Positions 25,571-35,387 are shown, counted from the stretch's first letter. The stretch: DNA of 64,000 nt from Methylophilus sp. 13 (GCF_015354335.1 NZ_JADKYR010000001.1:310001-374000), one strand, 5' to 3'. The notes: generated from the sequence alone by a model not told the origin. Numbers and translations: made by a program.

Positions 25571-25597
25571 CTTGCAGTATTGATTAGTCGCTTTATG

Positions 25598-26935
25598 TCA
25601 GAACGAAGACGCGCCTGGAATCCAGTTAGTGCCTGCGAGCGGAACCTTGGCCATCGCAGCGGATTCAATCGTGAGTGCCACCAAATCCTCAGGCTCCAAA
25701 TTATGCAAATGAGATTTACCGCATGCTCTAGCAATCACCTGAGCCTCCATCGTCAGCACAGAGAGATAGTTTGCAAGACGACGGCCAGCTTTCACCGGAT
25801 CTAAACGCTTCATCAACTCTGGATCTTGTGTAGTAATCCCTGCTGGGTCCTTACCTTCATGCCAATCATCATAAGCGCCGGCAGTGGTCCCAAGTTTTTG
25901 GTATTCCTCTTCCAGATGTGGATCGTTATCACCCAACGCAATTAATGCAGCGGTGCCGATAGCAACAGCATCTGCGCCCAACGCCAAAGCTTTAGCGACA
26001 TCAGCACCATTTCTGATACCACCCGAAACAATCAGCTGAACTTTACGGTGCATACCCATATCTTGCAGCGCCTGAACAGCTGGTCGAATTGCCGCTAGAA
26101 TCGGGATACCCACATGTTCAATAAACACCTCTTGTGTGGCAGCGGTCCCACCTTGCATACCATCGAGTACCACAACATCGGCACCCGATTTAACAGCGAG
26201 AGTGACATCAAAATATGGACGCGTCGCCCCCACCTTCACATAAATTGGTTTTTCCCAATCTGTGATCTCACGCAGTTCAGCAATCTTAATTTCCAAGTCA
26301 TCTGGACCAGTCCAGTCTGGATGGCGACATGCAGAACGTTGATCGACACCTTTAGGCAAGCAACGCATTTTCGCGACACGGTCACTAATTTTCTGGCCCA
26401 GCAACATCCCTCCGCCACCAGGCTTCGCGCCTTGGCCAATCACCACTTCAATGGCATCCGCTTTCCGCAGATCATCTGGATTCATGCCATACCGGGAAGG
26501 CAAGTATTGATAGACCAGAATCGAAGACTGACCACGCTCCTCAGGCGTCATACCGCCATCCCCAGTGGTTGTACTGGTACCGACAGCACTTGCCCCACGG
26601 CCCAGCGCCTCTTTTGCTGGCCCGGACAGCGCACCAAAGCTCATGCCCGCAATCGTTACTGGGGTCTTGAGATGTATAGGTTTTTTGGCATAACGTGTTC
26701 CGAGGACCACATCTGTGCCACATTTCTCACGATAACCTTCCAGTGGATATCGACTGACAGAAGCCCCCAAGAATAATAGGTCATCGAAATGTGGCAATTT
26801 TCGTTTAGCCCCCGCGCCACGAATATCATAAATACCGGTGGCTGCTGCACGGCGAATTTCTGACATCGTTCCCGGATCGAACGTCGCAGAAAAACGCGGT
26901 TCTGTTTGCGGAGTTTTTTTAGAGGTATCGCTCAT
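25598..26935 (-). CDS. mgsC: N-methylglutamate synthase subunit C (FMN-binding glutamate-synthase-like)
   Basis: 445 residues, homologous to the FMN-binding central domain of glutamate synthase. Visible are the TIM-barrel strings GMSFGALSGPAKEALGRGA, SRYGMNPDDLRKADAIEVVI, GQGAKPGGGGMLLG, VVLDGMQGGTAAT and IVSGGIRNGADVAKALALGADA. In the N-methylglutamate pathway the three Mgs subunits exchange methylamine (carried on gamma-glutamylmethylamide) to give N-methylglutamate. Last gene of the eight-gene operon, two bases behind mgsB. Gene order and the lack of the glutaminase and GXGXG domains in the same chain (they are separate genes here) set it apart from ordinary GltB. Confidence 0.93.
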   Translation of the reverse strand: MSDTSKKTPQTEPRFSATFDPGTMSEIRRAAATGIYDIRGAGAKRKLPHFDDLLFLGASVSRYPLEGYREKCGTDVVLGTRYAKKPIHLKTPVTIAGMSFGALSGPAKEALGRGASAVGTSTTTGDGGMTPEERGQSSILVYQYLPSRYGMNPDDLRKADAIEVVIGQGAKPGGGGMLLGQKISDRVAKMRCLPKGVDQRSACRHPDWTGPDDLEIKIAELREITDWEKPIYVKVGATRPYFDVTLAVKSGADVVVLDGMQGGTAATQEVFIEHVGIPILAAIRPAVQALQDMGMHRKVQLIVSGGIRNGADVAKALALGADAVAIGTAALIALGDNDPHLEEEYQKLGTTAGAYDDWHEGKDPAGITTQDPELMKRLDPVKAGRRLANYLSVLTMEAQVIARACGKSHLHNLEPEDLVALTIESAAMAKVPLAGTNWIPGASSF

Positions 26936-26937
26936 GA

Positions 26938-27630
26938 TTAATATGCTCCTGCGTTATCAACATGGAAGTTATAGAGAGTGCGTGCAGAGCCAAATAATTT
27001 GAAGCTATCCGGATCCACCTCTGAGTGCCCGGATTTGGCCAGAAGATCCACTAAAATATTGCGTGACTCCTGATCCATCTCCTTCTCTTCACAATCGGCA
27101 CCCAAGCTCTTGACGTTACCGCGCACAAAGAGTCTAGCCTCGTATAATGAGTCACCTAATGCCTCACCTGCGTCTCCAAGCACTACCAAGTTGCCTGCTT
27201 GTGCCATGAACGCGGAAAAGCTGCCCACAGAACCTCCAACCACAATATCAGCCCCTTTGAGCGAGATGCCGCAGCGAAGCCCGGCGTCACCGTCAATGAT
27301 TAACAAACCACCTTGCGCCGTTGCGCCAGCAGCATTAGAAGCGAAGCCTTTCACATGTACCACGCCGGACATCATATTCTCCGCCACACCAGTAGATGCA
27401 CTGCCGGTCACAGTGACTGTCGCCAGTTGGTTCATGCCTGCGGCGTAATATCCGGCGTGACCATCGATCGTGACATTCACCTCAGCATTCAGGCCAACTG
27501 CGATGTTGTGAGCCCCATTGGGGTTGCTAATGACCACATTTTTACCACTCAACTCTGCTGCAGGACGATGCAGATATTGATTCACTGTTCTCAACTCGGT
27601 ATTTTCCAAGTCAAATTTTAGACTTTCCAT
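26938..27630 (-). CDS. mgsB: N-methylglutamate synthase subunit B (GXGXG domain)
   Basis: 230 residues with the right-handed beta-helix of the glutamate synthase C-terminal (GXGXG) domain, seen as repeated Gly/Ala turns: HAGYYAAGMNQLATVTV, GGLLIIDGDAGLRCGISLKG, VVGGSVGSFSAFMAQAGNLV, LGDAGEALGDSLYEARLFV. It begins LRTVNQYL, as in other MgsB proteins. Its start overlaps the end of mgsA by 13 bp and it ends two bases before mgsC, so the three subunits are coupled. Confidence 0.92.
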   Translation of the reverse strand: MESLKFDLENTELRTVNQYLHRPAAELSGKNVVISNPNGAHNIAVGLNAEVNVTIDGHAGYYAAGMNQLATVTVTGSASTGVAENMMSGVVHVKGFASNAAGATAQGGLLIIDGDAGLRCGISLKGADIVVGGSVGSFSAFMAQAGNLVVLGDAGEALGDSLYEARLFVRGNVKSLGADCEEKEMDQESRNILVDLLAKSGHSEVDPDSFKLFGSARTLYNFHVDNAGAY

Positions 27631-28514
27631 ACGTACATCTCCTTTGGTGAAGGTTCAAAAACGTGCGCATTCTTCACATCAGGAAGGTGGGCTAAAGAGC
27701 GAAACTCTGAAGCGATCGCGACATAATCATCATGCTCCGCGACCACTGCAGGCTTACACGCAAATGGATCCCTCACCAAGGCCAATTGATCTTTGGTACC
27801 CATCAGCAATGTATAGAAACCATCCAGCTCGTCGAAACCATGTTCAAGAGCGGTTTTCAAATCGTCACCCTCACGCATACGCCACTCAAGGAAGCGGCAG
27901 GCTGCTTCAGTGTCATTGTCGGTTTCAAAATTGATCCCTTCATGTTGCAGCTTGCGACGGAGGCTGTTGGGGTTAGAAAGAGATCCATTGTGCACCAGGC
28001 ACCAGTCTGTGCCTGCTGTGAATGGATGCGCATGCGCTGGCGTAATGGCAGACTCAGTCGCCATCCGTGTATGCCCAACCAAATGCGTGCCACTCAACGC
28101 TGGCAAATCATAACGCGCAGCCACATCGGCAGGCAGGCCGGTATCTTTGTACACGTCGATCGATTGACCCACAGAAAGGATATGAATCTGCGGATAGGCT
28201 TGCTTGATCCAGCTTTTTACTTTCACGGTGTCCACTGCGGAGGTGAGAATCGCATGATTCCCCTTCACCGCGAGAGTGACCTGATCTGAGTGCTCAGAAT
28301 TAAAGTCTCGCTCCAATGCCTTCCAGCTAAAATCTGCCGTCGGTGCATACAGGCTATATTTCAACGCATTTGCATCCACTGGCGACGTAAACACAGCCAT
28401 GCCAGCAGAGTCCGGTCCACGCTCTGTCATCCCAATCAGCATCGGCATCATCAATTGGCCGATATTTGCACGCATACTCTGGTTTTTAACCAATAATCCT
28501 ACAATCCCACACAT
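27618..28514 (-). CDS. mgsA: N-methylglutamate synthase subunit A (class II amidotransferase)
   Basis: 298 residues. The N-terminal nucleophile Cys directly follows the initiator Met (MCGIVGLLVKN), as in class II glutamine amidotransferases; that requirement is why I start at 28514 rather than the adjoining ATG at 28517. Also visible: RGPDSAGMAVF, GHTRMATESAITPAHAHPF, CLVHNGSLSNPNSLRR and NDTEAACRFLEWRM. It releases the methylamine unit from gamma-glutamylmethylamide for transfer by MgsBC. An AGGAGA ribosome site precedes it, and it lies 58 bp behind gmaS. Confidence 0.93.
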   Translation of the reverse strand: MCGIVGLLVKNQSMRANIGQLMMPMLIGMTERGPDSAGMAVFTSPVDANALKYSLYAPTADFSWKALERDFNSEHSDQVTLAVKGNHAILTSAVDTVKVKSWIKQAYPQIHILSVGQSIDVYKDTGLPADVAARYDLPALSGTHLVGHTRMATESAITPAHAHPFTAGTDWCLVHNGSLSNPNSLRRKLQHEGINFETDNDTEAACRFLEWRMREGDDLKTALEHGFDELDGFYTLLMGTKDQLALVRDPFACKPAVVAEHDDYVAIASEFRSLAHLPDVKNAHVFEPSPKEMYVWKV

Positions 28515-28572
28515 CATTTTCTCCTATCAATACTTCATGTTCGATGACCAATGCGTCACGCACATCAAACAA

Positions 28573-29907
28573 TTAAAAGAACTCAACATACCTATCAATT
28601 TCCCACTGGGAGACATGCCGTTGATAATCTATCCACTCCATGCGTTTGATCTTTAAAAACTCTTGGGCAAGATTTGCCCCCAGCGCATCCATGATGACCG
28701 CATCACTCTCAAGCGCATCCAATGCCTCACCCAGATTCTGGGGAAGGATGCCAATCTTCAACGCTTGAAGTTGCTCGGGGCTGTAATCGTAGAGATTCTC
28801 ATCATGCCCCTTGCCTGGGTTTAACTGACGGGCAACGCCATCCAAGCCCGCTGCGATCACGGCTGCAGTTGCAAGATATGGATTACAGCTGCCGTCAGGG
28901 AGCCGCAGTTCTAAGCGGCCATAAGGAATACGCACCAATGTCGATCGGTTATTGTTACCGTAACTGATATACGCTGGCGCCCACGTTGACCCAGTTAATG
29001 AGCGCCCTACGACCAGTCTTTTGTACGAATTTACGGTCGGATTACATAAGGCGGTCAGTGCCGGGGCATGCGCGAGGATCCCGCCCAGGAAATGATAGGC
29101 CAGGCTAGACAACCCTAGGCCAGAGGGATCATTGTCGTCTTGGAACAGGCTTTTTTCTCCATCCCCTATGGACATATGCATGTGCATACCATTGCCTGGC
29201 CGATTGCTAAATGGCTTAGGCATGAACGAGCAGATCATGCCCATCTCATTGGCGATTTCACTCGCAGCCATCTTGAATAAAATGTAATCGTCTGCACTTT
29301 TGAGGCATTCGGAGTAGGTGTAGTTAATTTCAAACTGACCATTCGCATCCTCATGATCAATTTGATAAACATCCATCCCTGCCGCAATCAGCGACTCAGT
29401 TAACTTACCAAGATACTCAGAGTGTCTTGTGATCCCTTTATAGTCGTAACATGGTTTTTGCAACGTATCAGTTTCATCAAACGGCAGAATCTGACCCTGT
29501 TCGTCACGACGCAGTAATGAAAACTCTGGCTCTAATCCTGTGTAGAAGGTCCATCCACGTTCGGATAACCGGGCAATCTGCTTCTTAAGAACGACGCGTG
29601 CATCATATTCATGCGGTTTATTGTTAACATGCCCATCGCACACCACTCGCGCATAACCAGGTTGCCAAGGGACCAAGCCGATGGTGCTCAGCTCACCAAC
29701 CGCCATGTAATCAGGGCCATTGGGTGCAATGCCTGTCCCCCAAATTGCACCACCAGCAAAACCTGCGCCTTTCGTCAGGATATCTTTGAGATGCTCAGCC
29801 GGCACGGACTTGACCTTGGCTACCCCATGAATATCGACGAATTGAGCAAGGACGTACTTGACCTTGTTTTCCTGCAAAAACTTTTGTGCTTCCTGCAAAG
29901 ACTTCAT
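28573..29907 (-). CDS. gmaS: gamma-Glutamylmethylamide synthetase
   Basis: 444 residues of the glutamine synthetase fold. The start at 29907 ([11 protein letters not shown]) follows AGGTGAGG; an in-frame GTG lies four codons upstream. Signatures: [17 protein letters not shown], the metal/ammonium-site region [15 protein letters not shown], the ATP-site region [24 protein letters not shown] and [15 protein letters not shown]. GmaS joins methylamine to glutamate using ATP. Its place between the N-methylglutamate dehydrogenase and synthase genes identifies it as GmaS rather than a housekeeping GlnA. It ends 58 bp before mgsA. Confidence 0.95.
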   Translation of the reverse strand: MKSLQEAQKFLQENKVKYVLAQFVDIHGVAKVKSVPAEHLKDILTKGAGFAGGAIWGTGIAPNGPDYMAVGELSTIGLVPWQPGYARVVCDGHVNNKPHEYDARVVLKKQIARLSERGWTFYTGLEPEFSLLRRDEQGQILPFDETDTLQKPCYDYKGITRHSEYLGKLTESLIAAGMDVYQIDHEDANGQFEINYTYSECLKSADDYILFKMAASEIANEMGMICSFMPKPFSNRPGNGMHMHMSIGDGEKSLFQDDNDPSGLGLSSLAYHFLGGILAHAPALTALCNPTVNSYKRLVVGRSLTGSTWAPAYISYGNNNRSTLVRIPYGRLELRLPDGSCNPYLATAAVIAAGLDGVARQLNPGKGHDENLYDYSPEQLQALKIGILPQNLGEALDALESDAVIMDALGANLAQEFLKIKRMEWIDYQRHVSQWEIDRYVEFF

Positions 29908-29949
29908 TGAGTGCCTCACCTAAAATTTATTAATTAAAATTCGAAACGA

Positions 29950-30624
29950 TCAAGAACTAGTTATCATCTGTTTGAAGTGAACATCCAGGCCAACAGCGCC
30001 TCCGCCAAACTCCCCGGCGATTTCAGTGAGCGTGCTCCACATGTAGTTACCATAGCTACCATCGCACCATAAGCGGTAGACCAGTTCCCCATTCAGCAAT
30101 TGGCGGATTAAAGTCACAGACACGCCAGCCACACTGGTCAGCAACACAGCATCCGCAGCAAACGCGCTTTCACTCAGGTCTAGTGCACAAATTTCACTGA
30201 ATGCACTGAGAAAATGCACGCCGCTCAGGATGAACGAAGCGTCATAACGCGCCACTTCATAAAGATTCTCTGGTGCATCATTTGCATTGATTGCAATCTG
30301 CCCCTGGTGGAAACCTTCCAATAAAAATTCACTCCGCCCAAGTCTTAACACCAATCCTCCAGCGTTATCTTTACGCCATGTATTGGGTGCTTTTGGTACG
30401 GTAAATCCTTGGGATTCAAGCCACTCAACGGCCTTTGCTCCTTTAATGCCTGCTCTGGAAAATGCGCTCACATCACAAATACCGAGCTTCTTCATCCGTT
30501 GCATCTCGATATCCGTATTTTCATAACTTAGAACGATTTCCATCCCGTTCAAGATTGCTTTCTTCATCGTTAACCCTGACTGCGCAAAACTGACGGGGGA
30601 GAGTCGATCAAATACCATTTCCAT
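29950..30624 (-). CDS. mgdD: N-methylglutamate dehydrogenase subunit D (sarcosine oxidase gamma-like)
   Basis: 224 residues, homologous to the gamma subunit of heterotetrameric sarcosine oxidase and to GcvT-like folds. Seen: MKKLGICDVSAFSRAGIKGA, LRLGRSEFLLEG, CALDLSESAFAADAVLLTSV and the C-terminal GEFGGGAVGLDVHF. It completes the four-subunit MgdABCD enzyme that oxidises N-methylglutamate to glutamate and formaldehyde (or methylene-H4F). It follows mgdC after two bases. The first ~19 residues before MKKAILNG may not be translated. Confidence 0.9.
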   Translation of the reverse strand: MEMVFDRLSPVSFAQSGLTMKKAILNGMEIVLSYENTDIEMQRMKKLGICDVSAFSRAGIKGAKAVEWLESQGFTVPKAPNTWRKDNAGGLVLRLGRSEFLLEGFHQGQIAINANDAPENLYEVARYDASFILSGVHFLSAFSEICALDLSESAFAADAVLLTSVAGVSVTLIRQLLNGELVYRLWCDGSYGNYMWSTLTEIAGEFGGGAVGLDVHFKQMITSS

Positions 30625-30626
30625 AT

Positions 30627-33521
30627 TTAATCCCCTTCAATAAATGGTGACTGGACAACATAGGCCTCCACCATCTGGCCGCTGTCGGTTCTAATACTCA
30701 AGACGTCACCCAACGTTGTATTCGCTGGGGATACATATGCAAACCCGATGAATCTTTGCAGCGTAGGACTCAACGATAGACTGGTGACCCTGCCCTCAAT
30801 CTGGCCACTCTTGCTGATCACTAAATTACATTCACATGGCACAGGGCCCTGGAAATCTGGCTTAAACGAAAAAGCCACCAGTTTTTTTAGCAGAGGACGT
30901 TTGCGGATAATTTGCAAACTGCGTTTACCGATAAAGAAAGGTTTATTGAGGTTGATGGCCCAGTCAGCACCAAGCTCAAAGGGGTTTGTAAGACCATCGG
31001 TATCATGCCCCACTAATGGGTGGCCCATTTCCAATCGAAGCAATCTTTGTGCCTCTGTGCCAAATGGTTTAACACGTTCATCAACACTTCCACTGTCTAG
31101 CAGCAAATTCCACAACTTAAGCACAGATGAGGCAGGCACATGAATCTCATAGGCCTGGTTAGAGACAAATCCAACGCGAATCACACGTGCCTTTATTTCT
31201 CCTATGGATGTATCGGCTACTGCACCTAATAAAAACTGGTCTTCAGAGAGATCCAACAGGGTGATTTTCTGAAGCACCTTTCTGGCCAATGGCCCGGCAA
31301 TATTCACCGCGCCATATGCGCCCGTGACATTAATGAAGGTCACGTTCAGGCCCCAAATCTGATTCCACCGCTGCATCTCACGGTAAACCGCGGCGGCATT
31401 GCTGGTACTTGCGGTCACATAGAAGAAATTTTCTGCGATCCGGCACGCGACACCGTCATCTACCATCACCCCTGATTCGTCCAGCATTAAGGCATATCGG
31501 GAGCGCCCAACCCTTTGATCTTTAAAATTACCCGTGTAGAAACGTTCTAAAAATTCAGCGGCATTGGCGCCATGGATCTCTATCTTGCCCAAGGTACTGA
31601 CATCAATGATGCCGGCTGCACTTCTGACGGCTTTTGCTTCATTCTGGATAGACTGCTCTTTGGTTTGTCCATCCACTTTGTAGTAAGCTGGACGTTTCCA
31701 TGCGCCAACATCCGTGAACACTGCATCGTGTTCTGCGTGCCACTGATGCAGCGGGGTATCTCGATGAGGGTGCAACCCCCTGCCTGCCAAATGACCTATT
31801 GGTGTTGGATGAAAGAAGGGCCGTGCAGTCGTCGTGCCAATTTTATTGACTGGAAGACTTCTGATACGCGCCAGAATACGAATCGCATTCATATTTGAAT
31901 GCTTGCCCTGGCTAGGCCCCATGCCAACGGTCGTGAAACGCTTCATTAATTCGATGTTATCGAAGCCTTCCTGAGCCGCATGAATGAAATCTTTGACGCT
32001 GATATCCTCATCGAAATCCACAAAGTTTTTACCTTTGGGATGCATCACAATCGGATAAGGATGGCTAGGCGATGAGCCGGCAAAACTGTCTACGGTGGCG
32101 TCGTTTCCAACATAGCCCAAATACTTGAGGGCATCAGAGGCAGCACGGGCGCCATCCTGGAGGCGTTGATTCAAGCCAAAAACACCGTTTACCTTACCTG
32201 CAGCGAAAATGCCATTGGGCAGTCTTGACGGTACGAATTGGTGTATTTGATCGTCATAACGCATGCCGGTGCCAGCCTGATAGAGCAATGCAGCAGCAGG
32301 CGCCCAGCCTGCACACATGACGATACCGTCACAGTCAATCTGTGTGGATTTACGAGTATCGGCCTGCGCAGAGGCTTCATCGTAATCCGCAACAATCGCG
32401 CCTTTGACGCCTAACTTGCCGGATACCGGCACAGCTTCATAGATGCAGGCACCGTTATGGATTGGGATGCCTTTATTTGCGACCACACTGGCAATGGCAT
32501 CCGTCTCGCCACCCGCCCGCATATCAACAATCGCAGCGACCTCTACCCCAGAGGCAATCAGATCAAGCGCCACCCGGTAACCATGGTTATTAGCGGTGAC
32601 GACTACGCCCTTCAAGAATGGCTTAACGGCGTATCGTGCGATGAGACGTTGCGCGGCCGAACCAAGCATGACACCCGGTAGATCATTGTTTCTGAACACG
32701 GGAGGTTGCTCAAAGGCGCCACTGGCAACAATCACTGCTTTAGCACGTACTTTTGTGATTCCAGATTCGTCTACGATCGGGATCAGATGATCAGCATAAT
32801 ATCCGGCTGCATAAGCGTTAGTTTTCACTTTTAAATTAGGCAGGCTTTGTGCTTCACTCAACATTTTGACTAACTGTTGGTGATGCTCTGAATTGCCTGC
32901 ATTGTCGTAAGCAAAACTTCCGCCGGGGTTGGCATTTTCATCCACCAAAAGCACCTCTAAGCCTTCACGGGCCGCAGTCAAAGCTGCAGACAACCCTGAA
33001 GGGCCTGCGCCAACCACCAGGAGATCGTAATGCGAATGCTGTTTCTTTTTTAAGAGCCGCGGATAGTTAAAGTTCACTACGCCCAAACCAGCTGCGTTGC
33101 GAATGATGCGCTCCCAAAATGGAAACAAACCACGTGGGGTATGAAATGCTTTGTAATAAAAGCCGACTGGTAAGAGCGCCGATATCGAATCAAGAAAGCG
33201 CTTGTTATCCGCCATCACCCCGCCGTCAACATTCACTACTTGGAGTTTCATCCCCGCTTTAAGCTGAACAACATCGGCTCGGATATTGGTATCGACACCA
33301 TCTGTAACCATGATGTTGACGTCATGATTTGCCAGGGTAAAAATGCCTCTTGGCCGGTGGTATTTAAAACTACGGCCTAGCACTTTCTCGCCTGCCGCCC
33401 ACAAGGCGCTGCTAATCGTATCCCCTTCAAAACCCTCATATTCTTTACCTTCAAATGAGAATTTAATTTTGTTGTTCCGATTGATCCACTCACCGGAAGT
33501 ATTTTGCAACCTCATGCTCAT
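30627..33521 (-). CDS. mgdC: N-methylglutamate dehydrogenase subunit C (sarcosine oxidase alpha-like)
   Basis: 964 residues, the alpha-type subunit. The N-terminus holds a ferredoxin-like domain with INRNNKIKFSFEGKEYEGFE and the RSFKYHRPRGI motif; a dinucleotide-binding domain follows (VVGAGPSGLSAALTAAREG, residues about 170-190; IVASGAFEQPPVFRNND); the C-terminal ~380 residues are the GcvT-like folate domain (VDVSTLGKIEIHGANAAEF-like segment, GHPLVGHDTDGLTNPFE). The folate domain suggests that the released C1 unit can be passed to tetrahydrofolate. It overlaps mgdB by four bases (ATGA) and precedes mgdD by two. Confidence 0.94.
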   Translation of the reverse strand: MSMRLQNTSGEWINRNNKIKFSFEGKEYEGFEGDTISSALWAAGEKVLGRSFKYHRPRGIFTLANHDVNIMVTDGVDTNIRADVVQLKAGMKLQVVNVDGGVMADNKRFLDSISALLPVGFYYKAFHTPRGLFPFWERIIRNAAGLGVVNFNYPRLLKKKQHSHYDLLVVGAGPSGLSAALTAAREGLEVLLVDENANPGGSFAYDNAGNSEHHQQLVKMLSEAQSLPNLKVKTNAYAAGYYADHLIPIVDESGITKVRAKAVIVASGAFEQPPVFRNNDLPGVMLGSAAQRLIARYAVKPFLKGVVVTANNHGYRVALDLIASGVEVAAIVDMRAGGETDAIASVVANKGIPIHNGACIYEAVPVSGKLGVKGAIVADYDEASAQADTRKSTQIDCDGIVMCAGWAPAAALLYQAGTGMRYDDQIHQFVPSRLPNGIFAAGKVNGVFGLNQRLQDGARAASDALKYLGYVGNDATVDSFAGSSPSHPYPIVMHPKGKNFVDFDEDISVKDFIHAAQEGFDNIELMKRFTTVGMGPSQGKHSNMNAIRILARIRSLPVNKIGTTTARPFFHPTPIGHLAGRGLHPHRDTPLHQWHAEHDAVFTDVGAWKRPAYYKVDGQTKEQSIQNEAKAVRSAAGIIDVSTLGKIEIHGANAAEFLERFYTGNFKDQRVGRSRYALMLDESGVMVDDGVACRIAENFFYVTASTSNAAAVYREMQRWNQIWGLNVTFINVTGAYGAVNIAGPLARKVLQKITLLDLSEDQFLLGAVADTSIGEIKARVIRVGFVSNQAYEIHVPASSVLKLWNLLLDSGSVDERVKPFGTEAQRLLRLEMGHPLVGHDTDGLTNPFELGADWAINLNKPFFIGKRSLQIIRKRPLLKKLVAFSFKPDFQGPVPCECNLVISKSGQIEGRVTSLSLSPTLQRFIGFAYVSPANTTLGDVLSIRTDSGQMVEAYVVQSPFIEGD

Positions 33522-33778
33522 TTAGCAGCTTCCTGTTCGTATAAGTAGGTACGTGCTACGTTGTCTGTTAAGGTGTCTCTTTCTGCAACAAACCAGGTTC
33601 CGCTAGGAGAGTGATACCACCATTCTTTTTTTAGCCCTGGCGCGCCATTGCGGTTATAAACATAGTCAGCCCACTCTTTGTCGCTGCATTCAGCTTCGGG
33701 CATATCACGTAGCTCACCACCAAAGACAAATTCGCTTAGTGGTCTCACGCCATTAATCGGGCAAGTAAGTAATTTCAT
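33518..33778 (-). CDS. mgdB: N-methylglutamate dehydrogenase subunit B (sarcosine oxidase delta-like)
   Basis: 86 residues: LLTCPINGVRPLSEFVFGGE, then DKEWADYVYNRNGAPG and KEWWYHSPSGTWFVAERDT. This matches the delta subunit of sarcosine oxidase-type complexes, but only the first cysteine of the usual zinc-binding CxxC pair is present (CPIN instead of CPWC), a difference I recall from MgdB proteins generally. It lies 18 bp after mgdA and overlaps mgdC by four bases. Confidence 0.92.
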   Translation of the reverse strand: MKLLTCPINGVRPLSEFVFGGELRDMPEAECSDKEWADYVYNRNGAPGLKKEWWYHSPSGTWFVAERDTLTDNVARTYLYEQEAAK

Positions 33779-33796
33779 TTCTAATATTCCTGATGC

Positions 33797-35038
33797 TTAG
33801 TGACCGACCGAAGCCGCACCTTTTTCGCCAGTCAATTCGTACTCTTCAAATCTTGAAAGCCTGAAAGGCTTGATGAGATCTGGCGCCATATCGTTAGCAA
33901 TCGTGGCAGCCATCGTTTTCCCACTGATCGGTGTGGCCTTGAATCCCCATGTCCCCCACCCGGCATCGAGGTAAAATCCTTCCACGGGTGTCTTGCCCAT
34001 AATGGGAGAGAAGTCAGGGGTCATGTCTGCCATGCCGCCCCACTGCCTGACGATCTTCACATTGGAGAGGAATGGGAACATGTCTAACATGTGAGACGTC
34101 AGTCCCTCCACAAAGTCTAAAGAAGACCTGGTCGAATGAACCTCATAGGGATCCAACGAAGACCCCATGACCAATTCGCCACGGGAAGATTGACTGACGT
34201 AGACATGCAAGCTACCGGAAACCAGGATTGAATCCAGCCAGGGCTTCATTGGCTCAGTCACACAGGCTTGCAAGGGATGAATGACAATAGGCGTATCAAT
34301 GCCAGCCATTTTGCAAATGCGGGGAGTGAACCCTGCCACCGCTGAAAGCACTCGGGGGGTAGAGATATAACCTCGGCTCGTTTGTACCCCTTGAACCTTA
34401 CCGCCCTTGATATCGATGCCAGTCACCTCTGTACTCTGAAATATATCGACACCTAATCTATCGGCGCCGCGGGCGTAACCCCAAGCAACAGCGTCATGCC
34501 GCGCCACAGAACCTGGCCCATGATACAAAGCCCCTAAAATGGGCGCATGGCCACTGCAGCTGATGTCTAGCTGGGGGCAGGCTTTTGAAATCTCATCCGG
34601 ACCAACGACATAACTATCCACGCCCACATGTTTATTGACCTCAGCGCGCCAACGCATTGTCCGCATCGCTGATTCTGTATGTGCCAATGTGAAATGGCCG
34701 CGCGTTGAATAGAATAGATTGATATCTAACTCTTCGGACAAACCTTCGTATATTTTGACGCTGGCATCATAGAAGTTCACGCCCTCTGGGGTCAGGTAAT
34801 TAGACCTGACAATGGTGGTATTGCGGCCGGTGTTGCCGCCACCCAAATAACCCTTTTCAAGCACGGCAATATTAGTCATGCCATGGTCTTTAGCCAGATA
34901 GTAGGCAGCAGCCAAACCGTGTCCGCCTCCGCCAATAATGACTGCGTCGTAACTTTTCTTAGGGGTCACATTCTCCCTAAAAAACCGAGTCTCTTTGTAC
35001 TCTTTACTCAACGCATATTTAAGCAATCTTAGAGGCAT
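33797..35038 (-). CDS. mgdA: N-methylglutamate dehydrogenase subunit A (sarcosine oxidase beta-like)
   Basis: 413 residues, FAD-dependent DAO-family oxidoreductase. Evidence: the dinucleotide motif VIIGGGGHGLAAAYYLAKDHG (as two overlapping halves at about residues 33-53), LGGGNTGRNTTIVRSNYLTPEG with the flavin-attachment region, SRGELVMGSSLDPYE and the C-terminal YLDAGWGTWGFKATPISGK. It is the first gene of the mgdABCD-gmaS-mgsABC operon and carries the amine-oxidising site. Its promoter lies 73-101 bp upstream. Confidence 0.94.
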   Translation of the reverse strand: MPLRLLKYALSKEYKETRFFRENVTPKKSYDAVIIGGGGHGLAAAYYLAKDHGMTNIAVLEKGYLGGGNTGRNTTIVRSNYLTPEGVNFYDASVKIYEGLSEELDINLFYSTRGHFTLAHTESAMRTMRWRAEVNKHVGVDSYVVGPDEISKACPQLDISCSGHAPILGALYHGPGSVARHDAVAWGYARGADRLGVDIFQSTEVTGIDIKGGKVQGVQTSRGYISTPRVLSAVAGFTPRICKMAGIDTPIVIHPLQACVTEPMKPWLDSILVSGSLHVYVSQSSRGELVMGSSLDPYEVHSTRSSLDFVEGLTSHMLDMFPFLSNVKIVRQWGGMADMTPDFSPIMGKTPVEGFYLDAGWGTWGFKATPISGKTMAATIANDMAPDLIKPFRLSRFEEYELTGEKGAASVGH

Positions 35039-35085
35039 TCAACGCTCCGCAACGATCCAACATCAATCTCGACATGAAAATTTTA

Positions 35086-35098
35086 TTCCCACCAGGAA
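35086..35098. promoter_or_regulatory. Operator-like palindrome near the mgd transcription start
   Basis: TTCC-N5-GGAA, 13 bp. Its centre is about +13 relative to the start point predicted from the mgd promoter. An identical pattern occurs at 35159-35171, centre to centre 73 bp, about seven helical turns. Candidate site for the divergent XRE-cupin regulator. Confidence 0.5.
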
Positions 35099-35110
35099 AC
35101 AACAATTCCA

Positions 35111-35139
35111 TTTATACGCATTGCAAAAACCGCTGTCAA
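35111..35139 (-). promoter_or_regulatory. Sigma-70 promoter of the methylamine operon
   Basis: On the minus strand TTGACA (35139-35134), a 17-base spacer, then TATAAA (35116-35111): a near-perfect sigma-70 promoter. The predicted start point is near 35104, leaving a leader of about 66 bases before mgdA. Confidence 0.75.
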
Positions 35140-35158
35140 CGGCTTTATGAATATTTTT

Positions 35159-35171
35159 TTCCTGTCAGGAA
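35159..35171. promoter_or_regulatory. Operator-like palindrome upstream of the mgd promoter
   Basis: TTCCTGTCAGGAA, TTCC-N5-GGAA, six-base arms around a single T. Centred about -61 from the predicted mgd start point, on the same helix face as the site at 35086-35098. Confidence 0.5.
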
Positions 35172-35387
35172 TAAATTCACCTATTTTGCAATGATTTGGT
35201 GCATAATTTGGTCTGATGAACACATTTAGAGCATGTGAATATTGTTAAAAAGTGGCTGAGGGTGGATTAATGACTAAGAAAGAGTTAGTCAATTAATTCT
35301 CCAGCAGGAACTTGATTTACCGTCACTTGATTTATTGGGCCTGTGATAATTGAACGAGAAGAATGGATATGGGAGTTTTAGCCGCCA

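Noticed and set aside
25598-28514. Housekeeping glutamate synthase (gltBD)
   Set aside because: The three domains are separate genes, there is no GltD, and they sit behind gmaS and mgdABCD, which identifies mgsABC.
30627-35038. Sarcosine oxidase (soxBDAG)
   Set aside because: Subunit types are the same, but linkage to gmaS and mgsABC and the reduced CxxC in the delta-like subunit point to N-methylglutamate dehydrogenase.
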